A stretch of 11,236 nt of DNA from Chloroflexota bacterium (GTDB taxonomy: Bacteria; Chloroflexota; UBA5177; JANWHV01), in the NCBI GenBank assembly GCA_025450375.1, contig JANWHO010000174.1:1-11236 (forward strand), read 5' to 3'. Of the stretch, positions 1 to 6,570 are shown piece by piece (positions within the stretch are counted from its first letter, which is position 1; every line of letters begins with the position of its first letter). A model generated the notes under the pieces. That model made no database searches, was not told the DNA's origin, and worked only from the letters and a program-made list of their open reading frames with translations. The position numbers and the translations under genes are program-made.

Positions 1-2
1 AG

Positions 3-521
3 ACCGGCGTCTGGTCCCTCGCTACCGGCAAGCTGGTGGCCACGCTTGGCGGGCATATCGACGCCGTTGACAGCGCCGCATTCAGCCCGAACGGCCGGTA
101 TCTGGCCACTGGTGGACAGGATAGTCTGGCGATTGTCTATGACACCAGCACCTGGCGGCAGATCGCCGCCATCAGGGAACCCGCCGATCAGGTGATCACG
201 GTGATTACCAGTGTGGCGTTCAGTCCGGATAACGAATGGCTGCTAACCGGCAGTGAGGACGGCACCGCGCGGCTGTGGGAAGTCGGCACCTGGCGGAACC
301 TCGCCACTCTGACCGGACAGCCTCTTTTCGTTATGGCCGTGGCGTTCAGTCCTGACGAACAAACCATCCTGGTGGCCGGCTTCGGCGGAATGGTCCGTGC
401 CTATGGCTGCGACGTGTGCGGCCCTTTGCGGTCCCTGGAAGCACTGGCGGCCACAAGAAGTACGCGCGACTTCACGGCAGACGAGCGGAAGACCTACGTG
501 AGCGGCGGAATAGGAGCGTGA
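3..521 (+). CDS. WD40-repeat protein, C-terminal part (5' end outside window)
   Basis: The open frame runs in from the window edge, and the codons before the first internal start (GTG at 36) already read as the end of a WD repeat (GVWSLATGKLVATL), so the gene is partial. Three further blades follow, each with the typical AFSPDG-type turn and GS.DGTARLW-type strand: about residues 17-57, 63-99 and 104-128 of the visible part. WD40 blades form beta-propellers that act as protein-interaction platforms. The tail after the last blade has a Cys pair (CDVCG) and a stretch ending TRDFTADERKTYV, which resembles the short helical tail (R..LT.eEr..Y) closing many bacterial WD40 proteins that carry N-terminal STAND, kinase or transcription-factor domains. 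What lies at the N-terminus cannot be seen. It ends 18 bp before the next gene, suggesting a shared transcript. Confidence 0.9.
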   Translation, partial: TGVWSLATGKLVATLGGHIDAVDSAAFSPNGRYLATGGQDSLAIVYDTSTWRQIAAIREPADQVITVITSVAFSPDNEWLLTGSEDGTARLWEVGTWRNLATLTGQPLFVMAVAFSPDEQTILVAGFGGMVRAYGCDVCGPLRSLEALAATRSTRDFTADERKTYVSGGIGA

Positions 522-539
522 GATGAAGGGCGAACGATC

Positions 540-1652
540 ATGAGGTGTACGTACTGCACAAGAGATGTGCCCGATGCCTCGTTCTGCACCTGGTGTGGGC
601 GCCACCAGGCCGTGGGCGGATCCCGTTTCGCCCATTTCGGCCCCCATCCCGGCGAGCACGTCTTCAACCCAGGGGTGATTACCACGCTGTTTCCGCATCT
701 TGGCCACCATAAGATCCATGAATTTCGCTGGGCCTTGATCGCGGGAATCGGCTGCGTGTTCCTGCTCGATCTGGCCGGCCTGATCACGGCCGCGCTCCTC
801 TGTGCCGCGTTCCTGCTGCCGGTGCTGTACTTGATGTATCTCTACGAGGCGCAGGTCTATCGAGACGAGCCGGGATCGGTGCTCGGTTTCACCATTGGCG
901 GTGGCGTAATTCTCGGTGTGATAGTGACGCTGGTCGTCAAGGCATTCAGCGGCACAATGGTGCTGCAAACAATCTATGGGCACGATACTCAGGCCCTGCT
1001 GGTGCTTGGTCTGCTCGTCCCGGTGGTGCAGGAGGTACTCAAGCCGATCCCCGCCCTCCTGCTGCGTGGGCGCGCGTTCCCCGAACGTGTAGACGGCCTG
1101 GTGTTCGGCGTGGCGGCTGGGCTGGGATTCAGCATCGCCGAGACGGTGGTGCGATTTTCCTCGGTGCTGGCGAGCTTGCCCGCTCAGGTTCCACCCGGGA
1201 ATTGGATCTATCCGCTCTTCACGCTCGCCGTGCTTCTGCCGCTCCTTCACGGCAGCACCACCGGGGCGATCGCCTGCGCGCTCTGGCAGGTCGGGCGTAG
1301 CCGATTCACCCCGCGTGACGCGGCGGTTATCGTCCTTGCGGTGGCCGCGCATATAGGGTTTATCCTGATTAGCCAGGTACTCTCGGACCGTGGACTCTCG
1401 CAGATGCTGATCCTAGGCTGGCAGGCGGCAGTGGTAGCCACGATGCTGGTCGTGATTCGCTACCTGCTCCATGAGACTCTACGGGAAGAGGCGCTCGACC
1501 TGGGTTTTATCGAGTGTATATGCCCAAATTGTCGTCATCAGGTAGTGGCGGCTCGCTATTGCCCACTTTGCGGCAAGGTACTTGGGTCAGCCGCGGCATC
1601 CGCTCGCGATCGTAGCGCCGGGGCCGGTTCGGCCCCGGTTTTGGAGGTGTGA
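540..1652 (+). CDS. PrsW-family intramembrane metalloprotease with N- and C-terminal zinc ribbons
   Basis: This is a 370-residue polytopic membrane protein with about eight hydrophobic segments between residues 62 and 310. The PrsW signatures are present in order: QEVLK (E165, K168) for the EExxK motif, then DGLVFGVAAGLGFSIAET (E201) for the dG..fG...GlGF...EN motif, then LLHGSTTGAIACAL (H237) for the H..fT...G motif, and a further His (H271) in AAHIGF. PrsW proteins cleave membrane proteins; the Bacillus subtilis member cuts the anti-sigma factor RsiW. Two motif positions deviate (first Glu of EE is Gln; Asn after E201 is Thr), but the acidic and His residues expected at the active site remain. 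A four-Cys zinc ribbon lies at each end (C3, C6, C16, C19 and C328, C331, C341, C344). With an even helix number both would face the cytosol. Substrate is unknown; the bitopic protein encoded 3 bp downstream is the obvious candidate. Confidence 0.85.
   Translation: MRCTYCTRDVPDASFCTWCGRHQAVGGSRFAHFGPHPGEHVFNPGVITTLFPHLGHHKIHEFRWALIAGIGCVFLLDLAGLITAALLCAAFLLPVLYLMYLYEAQVYRDEPGSVLGFTIGGGVILGVIVTLVVKAFSGTMVLQTIYGHDTQALLVLGLLVPVVQEVLKPIPALLLRGRAFPERVDGLVFGVAAGLGFSIAETVVRFSSVLASLPAQVPPGNWIYPLFTLAVLLPLLHGSTTGAIACALWQVGRSRFTPRDAAVIVLAVAAHIGFILISQVLSDRGLSQMLILGWQAAVVATMLVVIRYLLHETLREEALDLGFIECICPNCRHQVVAARYCPLCGKVLGSAAASARDRSAGAGSAPVLEV
1618..1642 (+). terminator. Perfect GC-rich hairpin plus T4, inside the end of the PrsW gene
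   Basis: Arms CCGGGGCCG (1618-1626) and CGGCCCCGG (1630-1638) are exactly complementary, leaving a three-base GTT loop, and TTTT follows at 1639-1642. This looks like a short intrinsic terminator, but it lies within the last codons of the PrsW gene and directly abuts the Shine-Dalgarno sequence of the next gene. It may act as a partial terminator or attenuator, or as an RNA-processing or stability element that sets different levels for the two genes. The T-tract is short, so full termination is unlikely. Confidence 0.4.
1643..1648 (+). promoter_or_regulatory. Ribosome binding site for the first zinc-ribbon bitopic protein
   Basis: GGAGGT lies 7 bases before the ATG at 1656, a near-perfect Shine-Dalgarno match with good spacing. 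It overlaps the end of the upstream coding sequence and sits immediately after the hairpin at 1618-1638, so folding of that hairpin and ribosome access are physically coupled. Confidence 0.75.
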
Positions 1653-1655
1653 CCG

Positions 1656-2672
1656 ATGCCGCTCACCTGTTCCCACTGTGGCGCCGAGAACCCGGACGGC
1701 ATGCAATTTTGCCAGTCCTGCGGTTCGCCGTTGACACCGACTCCCGTCGCGCCCGAGCCGACTATTCCGGCCGCCAGTCCGCCACCACCAGCCACTCCCG
1801 AGCCGCCCCCCGCGCCTGCCCCAGTCCGCCGGGCGGTCTACCAGAACGCGCCCGTGCATCGGCTGCCCTTGGGTTCGCTCATTGGCATCGTAATCGGTGT
1901 CCTTGGACTGGTGGCGGCCATCGGTATCCTTACCAGTCATCGCTCCGCCGCGACCCCTCCCCCGCTTCCGGTGCCGACCGCGCTCCCCACGTCGCCGGCC
2001 GTGCAGCCGACCTTCGCGCCGCAGCCTACCGCTCCGGCCTCGCAGCCGACCTCTCCGGCCCAGCCGACTCAGCCGCTCGGGCAACCCACACAGCCGGCGG
2101 CACCGCCGACCTTCGCGCCGCAGCCAACTCAGCCGGCGGCGCCGCCGACCTTCGCGGCACAGCCTACCGCGCCCGCGCCACAACCTACTGGACCGCCCGG
2201 CCCAGGCCAGACGTTCGCGAGCACCACGTTCTCGGTATTCATTCCATCCGAGTGGCAGGTAATTAACCAGTCCACGAAGCCATCCCAAAATGAGGTAATA
2301 CTCCAGGATCCTTCCACGGCACCGAATGGGCTGGATATCTTTGCCGGCCTTTCTTCCGCGCAGACTGATGCTCAGACCGTTCTCCAGACCGTGCTCACCA
2401 ATTTGCAGCGACAGTACCCGGACGCCCAGCAGTGCGGGAGCAGCGTGCCGGCTACATTCGGTGGGGTCGCCGGGACCTTAATGCCGGTGTGTTACACGAT
2501 CACGCCCCAGGGCGGCGCGGCGATCAGCGTGGCGGAGTTGGCCTGGGCGGCTACGGATGCCGCGGGCGTCACGGTGTATTTCGTCGGGCAAACCGCGGCG
2601 CAGAGCAATCAACCCTTCTTCACCCACGCTGGTGACGTGACCAAAACCATCCACTGGGGAGGAAGTCAGTGA
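1656..2672 (+). CDS. Zinc-ribbon, single-helix membrane protein with Pro-rich stalk and outer domain
   Basis: This 338-residue protein has no named family that I recognise with confidence. It opens with a zinc ribbon (C5, C8, C19, C22; CSHCGAENPDGMQFCQSCG), followed by a Pro/Ala linker (about 27-58), one transmembrane helix (about 72-93), a second very Pro/Thr/Gln-rich stalk (about 100-184) and a folded domain to the end (185-338). The final domain begins TFASTTFSVFIPSEWQV, the pattern of domains that start 'y.s..y.fsi.yP..W' in surface proteins. Expected topology is N-in, C-out, with the ribbon in the cytosol and the stalk projecting the last domain outward. It lacks a cleavable signal peptide. 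The architecture is repeated in the product at 5581-6570. It starts 3 bp after the PrsW gene, and its stop overlaps the next start, so co-translation is likely. Confidence 0.8.
   Translation: MPLTCSHCGAENPDGMQFCQSCGSPLTPTPVAPEPTIPAASPPPPATPEPPPAPAPVRRAVYQNAPVHRLPLGSLIGIVIGVLGLVAAIGILTSHRSAATPPPLPVPTALPTSPAVQPTFAPQPTAPASQPTSPAQPTQPLGQPTQPAAPPTFAPQPTQPAAPPTFAAQPTAPAPQPTGPPGPGQTFASTTFSVFIPSEWQVINQSTKPSQNEVILQDPSTAPNGLDIFAGLSSAQTDAQTVLQTVLTNLQRQYPDAQQCGSSVPATFGGVAGTLMPVCYTITPQGGAAISVAELAWAATDAAGVTVYFVGQTAAQSNQPFFTHAGDVTKTIHWGGSQ
2091..2168 (+). repeat. Two copies of a 39-bp tandem repeat in the Pro-rich stalk
   Basis: Copies at 2091-2129 and 2130-2168 are in frame and differ at a few positions. 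They encode QPAAPPTFAPQPT and QPAAPPTFAAQPT. A partial relative of the same unit (CCGACCTTCGCGCCGCAGCC) occurs at 2007-2026. In-frame units suggest that the stalk length can change by slippage or recombination without breaking the protein. Confidence 0.8.
2656..2664 (+). promoter_or_regulatory. Ribosome binding site that decides the S53 peptidase start
   Basis: GGGGAGGAA precedes two adjacent candidate starts, GTG at 2669 and ATG at 2672. The spacing from the GGAGG core favours the ATG, whose A is also the last base of the upstream TGA stop (TGATG), a usual arrangement for translational coupling. The alternative GTG would add one residue. Confidence 0.65.
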
Positions 2673-4411
2673 TGCGCCCGTCGCTTGCCATGCGGATCCT
2701 TGCAGTGGCGCTGACCTCCTCCGTGGTGGTTGGCGTGGCGTTGCCTCTTCAACGTGACTCCCCGCTCAACCAGGCGCGCGCCTCGGCCGTGCCGTACCTG
2801 GGCTCCGCGCGCTTCACCGCCGCCGACCTTGGTCCCGTCGCGCCGGCTACGCCGCTCTCCACCGTGCTGGTGCTGAATAATCCGAACATGGCCCGTGAGG
2901 CGGCGGATCTCACCGCGCTGTACACTCCCACCTCGCCACGCTTTGGCCACTACTTGACCGCCGCGCGATTGGCTGCCCAGTATGGGCCGACTGCCGCCGC
3001 CGTGGACCGGGCGCGGACGATTCTGCGGAGAATGGGTATAAGCGCCGATTGGCATCGGGGCAACGACTGGCTGATCGCGACTGGATCCGCGCGGGCGTTC
3101 GAGATCGCTTTCCAGGTGGCTACTCGTTGGTATCGGTCACCGACCGGCCTCAAATTTTACGCCGCCGATCGGGCGCCGGTGCTCCCGGCGGCGCTGCACC
3201 CCTATGTCACCTCGATAAGCCGCATTTCCAGCGATTTCGAGCCCACCCGCTTTGCTATTCCGCCCGGGGGCTTAACGCCTACCGATCTCCTTGGGGCGTA
3301 CGATATCACTCCATTGCGCAATCTTGGTCTTGACGGCGCGGGCCAGACCGTTGTGTTCTTCGAGTTGGACGGTTTCGCCCAATCAGACTTCGATACGTTT
3401 ACCGCTAAGCTCGGGCTGCCGCCGATGCAACCCGTGATCAAGGCTGGTCCGACCATGCAGCCAGGCGCCGAAACCGAGATGGATCTCGAGGTGGTACACG
3501 CGATCGCTCCAGCGGCCAAGCTTGTGATTTACAACTTCGATATCCAGGGGGAGATTAAGAAGGCAACATCGGACGCCCAGTTCCTTCAGACGCAGTTGGA
3601 CTTTCAGAATCGGATGGTGAGCGAGAACCCCGGCGCGGTGATTAGTCAGAGCTGGGGTCTGTGCGAGAAGCCACTGGGCCAGGCGCTCGCCGACGCCTAT
3701 AAGAACCTCTACGACCATGCGGACGCGCTGGGCGAAAGTGTCTTCGTCTCAACCGGAGACAATGCCGCCTATCAGTGTTTGCCTCAAGTTCCACGCGGTA
3801 CCGCGCCGAGCGCGGATACCCTCGCGGTACCGTTACCCGCCGACGCGCCCGGCGTCACGGCCACCGGGGGCACGCGTCTCAGCCTCAGTTCGAACCACGG
3901 TTGGTACAACGAGACGGTTTGGGAGCAACCGGCGGAAACGAACGGCACCGGCGGTGGGGTCAGCCTGTATTACAATCGCCCGGCCTGGCAACAGGGGACG
4001 GGAGTCCTCGATCCGCTATATAACCCGCGCGGCATGCGGTCGATCCCCGATGTCTCGGCGGACGCCGACCCGACCAGTGGGGTGTCCATATATATTCCGA
4101 TTGGGAACTCCAGTCAATGGGCCGGTGGCGGCGGCACCAGCCAATCCGCCCCAATCTGGGCCGGAATCACCGCTCTGATCAACCAGTATTTGCAGGGAAA
4201 GCAATTGCATCCCGTCGGTTTCATGAACCCCGCCCTCTACCGGATCGCGGCGCACCCGACGCCGTTCCAGGCGTTTCATGACGTGACCATGGGCAGTAAT
4301 CTCTACTACCCCGCCACGCCAGGCTATGATATGGCGTCTGGATTGGGCACGCCGGATGTTTGGAATCTGGCCAGGGACCTGGAAGCCTATCAGCGAGGAG
4401 GAGGGCAGTGA
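2672..4411 (+). CDS. Secreted S53 (sedolisin/kumamolisin-type) serine-carboxyl peptidase with pro-domain
   Basis: The 579-residue product is a full-length prepro-sedolisin. A hydrophobic N-terminal segment (about 8-26) followed by small residues (ARASA, 35-39) is a likely export signal. The activation pro-domain spans about 44-190 (tSprFGHYLT at 87-96 is typical). The catalytic domain follows: Glu267 and Asp271 in ETEMD, the oxyanion Asp363 in VSTGDN, and the nucleophile Ser490 in GGGTSQSAPIWAG. The C-terminal calcium site is intact (D537 in HDVT, D553 in PGYD, then SGLGTPD). S53 enzymes are endopeptidases usually active at low pH outside the cell and mature by removing the pro-domain. C331 and C369 could form a disulphide, which is an inference. 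The gene is translationally coupled on both sides, between the two PrsW/zinc-ribbon pairs, so it may trim their outer domains or act on extracellular protein. Confidence 0.95.
   Translation: MRPSLAMRILAVALTSSVVVGVALPLQRDSPLNQARASAVPYLGSARFTAADLGPVAPATPLSTVLVLNNPNMAREAADLTALYTPTSPRFGHYLTAARLAAQYGPTAAAVDRARTILRRMGISADWHRGNDWLIATGSARAFEIAFQVATRWYRSPTGLKFYAADRAPVLPAALHPYVTSISRISSDFEPTRFAIPPGGLTPTDLLGAYDITPLRNLGLDGAGQTVVFFELDGFAQSDFDTFTAKLGLPPMQPVIKAGPTMQPGAETEMDLEVVHAIAPAAKLVIYNFDIQGEIKKATSDAQFLQTQLDFQNRMVSENPGAVISQSWGLCEKPLGQALADAYKNLYDHADALGESVFVSTGDNAAYQCLPQVPRGTAPSADTLAVPLPADAPGVTATGGTRLSLSSNHGWYNETVWEQPAETNGTGGGVSLYYNRPAWQQGTGVLDPLYNPRGMRSIPDVSADADPTSGVSIYIPIGNSSQWAGGGGTSQSAPIWAGITALINQYLQGKQLHPVGFMNPALYRIAAHPTPFQAFHDVTMGSNLYYPATPGYDMASGLGTPDVWNLARDLEAYQRGGGQ
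4395..4403 (+). promoter_or_regulatory. Ribosome binding site that decides a GTG start
   Basis: GAGGAGGAG sits inside the end of the peptidase gene, a few bases before GTG at 4408. The GTG overlaps the peptidase TGA (GTGA). An upstream in-frame ATG at 4360 would extend the protein by 16 residues through the peptidase coding region without a comparable ribosome site, so I prefer the GTG. Confidence 0.7.
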
Positions 4412-5568
4412 ACGAGCCGCGCGCCTCTTCCGCTCCGACTGCCACGTGCCCGATCTGCGAGCGAGAAGTGCCGGCCGGCGCCTACTGTGGCGCCTGTGGC
4501 GCGCGCCTGGCCGGAATATCTAGCGGCGCTCCCCACCGCCACCTGGCGTATGCCGCCGATCCGGACCAGCATATTATCTATCCAAGCGTGATTACCACCC
4601 TATTCCCCCATATCCCGCACCGTCGTATGCTGCCGTTTCAGTTGGCGCTCACCGTAACCACCGTGCTGTTGGTACTGCTCGGGCTACTGCGCTGGACGGG
4701 CCCATCGATCGCCTTTGCGTCACTGGCCGTTCCGCTCCTCTACCTGGTGTATCTATACGAAGTTGAGGTGTATGAAGACGAGCCGGTGCTGGTAATAGGC
4801 GCTACGCTGGCATTCGGCGCCGTATTGGGAGCCGTCTGGACCTACTTCAGCGGCCCTGACCTGACCCAAATCCTGGTGCAAAATACGCTGTTCGGCGCGT
4901 CCTTTTCCCGGATCCTCGAAGGAGGCGTGGTCCTGCCGCTGGCCGCGCAGGTGTTGATGCTGGCCGGAACCCTGGCGCTGTTCACGCGCCGCCGCTACGA
5001 TGAGGCGCTCGACGGGTTTACCTTCGGCGCGGCGGGTGCGTTGGGCTTCACGGCGGCAGGTACGCTGGTTAATCTTCTGCCCTCACTACGCGAGGGACTG
5101 ACTTCCAGCAGCTCCATTGGCGACAGTGTCCTGATCATTCTGCAGCGGGGATTGTGCATTCCCTTCATCAATGCCGGGATTACGGGGTTGATCGCCGGTG
5201 CTCTTTGGCTACAGCGCGGTCCGATTCGCCGGCTGCGCCATCATCGCCTGCTCGTCGGCCTGGGGACCATATTGCTAGGCACCCTGGTACTGCGGATTGC
5301 GCTTGGTCTGGCCGCGGTGCTCCTCGCCGACCCTTTATCGAGTATCGCCGCCTTTGGGGCCGCGACCCTCGTGGTGCTTGTGTGGGTGCGTATCGCCATC
5401 CATCACATGCTGCTTACCGAAGCGGTCGAAGTGCCGATCGGGCCCGATTTCCCCTGCTCTCATTGCCATGCTCTCGTGCCCCGGATGGCGTTTTGTCCGA
5501 ATTGCGGTATCGCTACCCGCGCCACGCCAAAAATCGGCGCCGGCCGCGCCGGTCGCGCAGTAAGATAG
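4408..5568 (+). CDS. PrsW-like zinc-ribbon membrane protein with lost catalytic residues (predicted pseudoprotease)
   Basis: This 386-residue protein is a paralogue of the product at 540-1652. Both share the N-terminal ribbon (C14, C17, C27, C30), a stretch aligning as VITTLFPH, LYLVYLYEVEVYEDEP against LYLMYLYEAQVYRDEP, the DG.(V/T)FG.A..LGF signature, and the C-terminal ribbon (C350, C353, C363, C366). About eight membrane helices lie between residues 77 and 333. The catalytic positions are replaced: QEVLK has become AQVLM (Glu to Gln181, Lys to Met184), FSIAET has become FTAAGT (Glu to Gly218), and LLHGSTTG has become FINAGITG (His to Asn255). The reading frame and the zinc ligands are intact, so the gene is maintained as a protein and is not decaying as a whole. 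By analogy with inactive rhomboids, it may bind substrates or modulate the active copy; this is inference. It is coupled to the peptidase upstream and lies 12 bp before the next gene. Confidence 0.8.
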   Translation: MNEPRASSAPTATCPICEREVPAGAYCGACGARLAGISSGAPHRHLAYAADPDQHIIYPSVITTLFPHIPHRRMLPFQLALTVTTVLLVLLGLLRWTGPSIAFASLAVPLLYLVYLYEVEVYEDEPVLVIGATLAFGAVLGAVWTYFSGPDLTQILVQNTLFGASFSRILEGGVVLPLAAQVLMLAGTLALFTRRRYDEALDGFTFGAAGALGFTAAGTLVNLLPSLREGLTSSSSIGDSVLIILQRGLCIPFINAGITGLIAGALWLQRGPIRRLRHHRLLVGLGTILLGTLVLRIALGLAAVLLADPLSSIAAFGAATLVVLVWVRIAIHHMLLTEAVEVPIGPDFPCSHCHALVPRMAFCPNCGIATRATPKIGAGRAGRAVR

Positions 5569-5580
5569 GAGACGCCGCAA

Positions 5581-6570
5581 ATGCCGTCGATCATCTGTAC
5601 CCGCTGTGGGTTTGCAAACGAGGGCGCCGTGCGTTTCTGCGGGCACTGCGGCGCGCCGCTGCCGGTCACCCCTACCGTCTCTGCCCCACCGCCATCGCCC
5701 GTCGTCGAACCGACGAAAGCCACGGTGGAAGCGGGAATCGCCTGTCCGCGGTGCGGTATCCTCAATCAAGCCGGCGCGCGCTTCTGTGGGCACTGTGGAT
5801 CGGATCTATCGGTGGCGCCCGTGGCCGCGTCGGGTGGCGTCCCTGTCGCGTTTCCGCGTGCCACTCCCGGTAGCGTCCTTGAAACCACGCCGCGCAAGGT
5901 CGGGCGGGGTTTGCCGTGGGCAGCGGTAGTCGCGGTGCTGGGTATCGCGATGGTGGGGCTGGCCGGCATTTCACAGGTCGTGATGTCCCATGGCGCCTCC
6001 CCCTGCGGTGTACGCTGCCTGCCGCCGCCGCCCCCGCTGCCGCCGCTCGGCCCTTCCGGCCCACCGTTACCACCCGTGCATCGTTATACCAGCTCCACGT
6101 ATGGGTTTTCGGTCGACTATCCCGATGGTCTTAGCCCGTCCTCCGCCGACGCGCAAACGGTGAACTGGTCCTACAACCTTAACAGCGACAACAGCTCGTT
6201 CATAATCCAGATCCAGGGTGAAGCCGCGAACGGGCGAACTCCGCTGCAGATCGTCCAGTCGGTGCAACAGAAGGACTTGGCCGGCGCCGCGCCGGTGTTT
6301 ACAATTACGGGCGCGGAACTGGGGTCGACCTTGGGCTACGGCCAGATTTACGATCTCACCACTTCGCCGCAGGGTGGGCAGCAGCAGCACTTACATGTGG
6401 TTATTGAAGCGGCCATTCGTAACGGCGTGGCGGTGGAGGTGATTGGGGAGAGCCTATTCCTCCCGGACAGAAACGACCATCCAAGTCCGGCGCAGATGGA
6501 GCCAGCGGTAGAAAGATGGGTGGATATGTTCGGCAACACCGTGGTCTGGCAGGGTGAGCCGGCCCTATGA
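5581..6570 (+). CDS. Double zinc-ribbon, single-helix membrane protein with Pro-rich stalk and outer domain
   Basis: The 329-residue product has the same plan as the protein at 1656-2672 but with two ribbons: C6, C9, C20, C23 and C55, C58, C69, C72, both of the C-x2-C-x10-C-x2-CG type. One helix follows at about 111-133, then a short poly-Pro stalk (about 146-166) and an outer domain of about 160 residues opening YTSSTYGFSVDYPDGL. Expected topology is ribbons inside, C-terminal domain outside. C142 and C146 lie just past the helix on the outer side. The function is unknown; the domain order mirrors anti-sigma-type sensors (cytosolic Cys module, one helix, outer sensor). AGGAGA at 5567-5572 is its ribosome site, overlapping the upstream TAG. 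Its TGA overlaps the next ATG (ATGA), tying it to the SLOG-SLATT gene. Confidence 0.8.
   Translation: MPSIICTRCGFANEGAVRFCGHCGAPLPVTPTVSAPPPSPVVEPTKATVEAGIACPRCGILNQAGARFCGHCGSDLSVAPVAASGGVPVAFPRATPGSVLETTPRKVGRGLPWAAVVAVLGIAMVGLAGISQVVMSHGASPCGVRCLPPPPPLPPLGPSGPPLPPVHRYTSSTYGFSVDYPDGLSPSSADAQTVNWSYNLNSDNSSFIIQIQGEAANGRTPLQIVQSVQQKDLAGAAPVFTITGAELGSTLGYGQIYDLTTSPQGGQQQHLHVVIEAAIRNGVAVEVIGESLFLPDRNDHPSPAQMEPAVERWVDMFGNTVVWQGEPAL

Noticed and set aside
243..1352. Long open frame on the minus strand (369 codons)
   Set aside because: Antisense to the WD40 and PrsW genes; product is low-complexity Arg/Gln/His/Gly-rich without any motif, as expected for a shadow frame in GC-rich DNA.
1587..2288. 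Minus-strand frame with Arg/Gly-rich product (233 codons)
   Set aside because: It is the reverse reading of the Pro-rich stalk; repeats of RRL/GRxGR are a composition artefact.
4360..4407. Upstream ATG extending the second PrsW protein by 16 residues
   Set aside because: It would lie inside the peptidase gene with no ribosome site; the GTG at 4408 has a strong one and the usual stop/start overlap.
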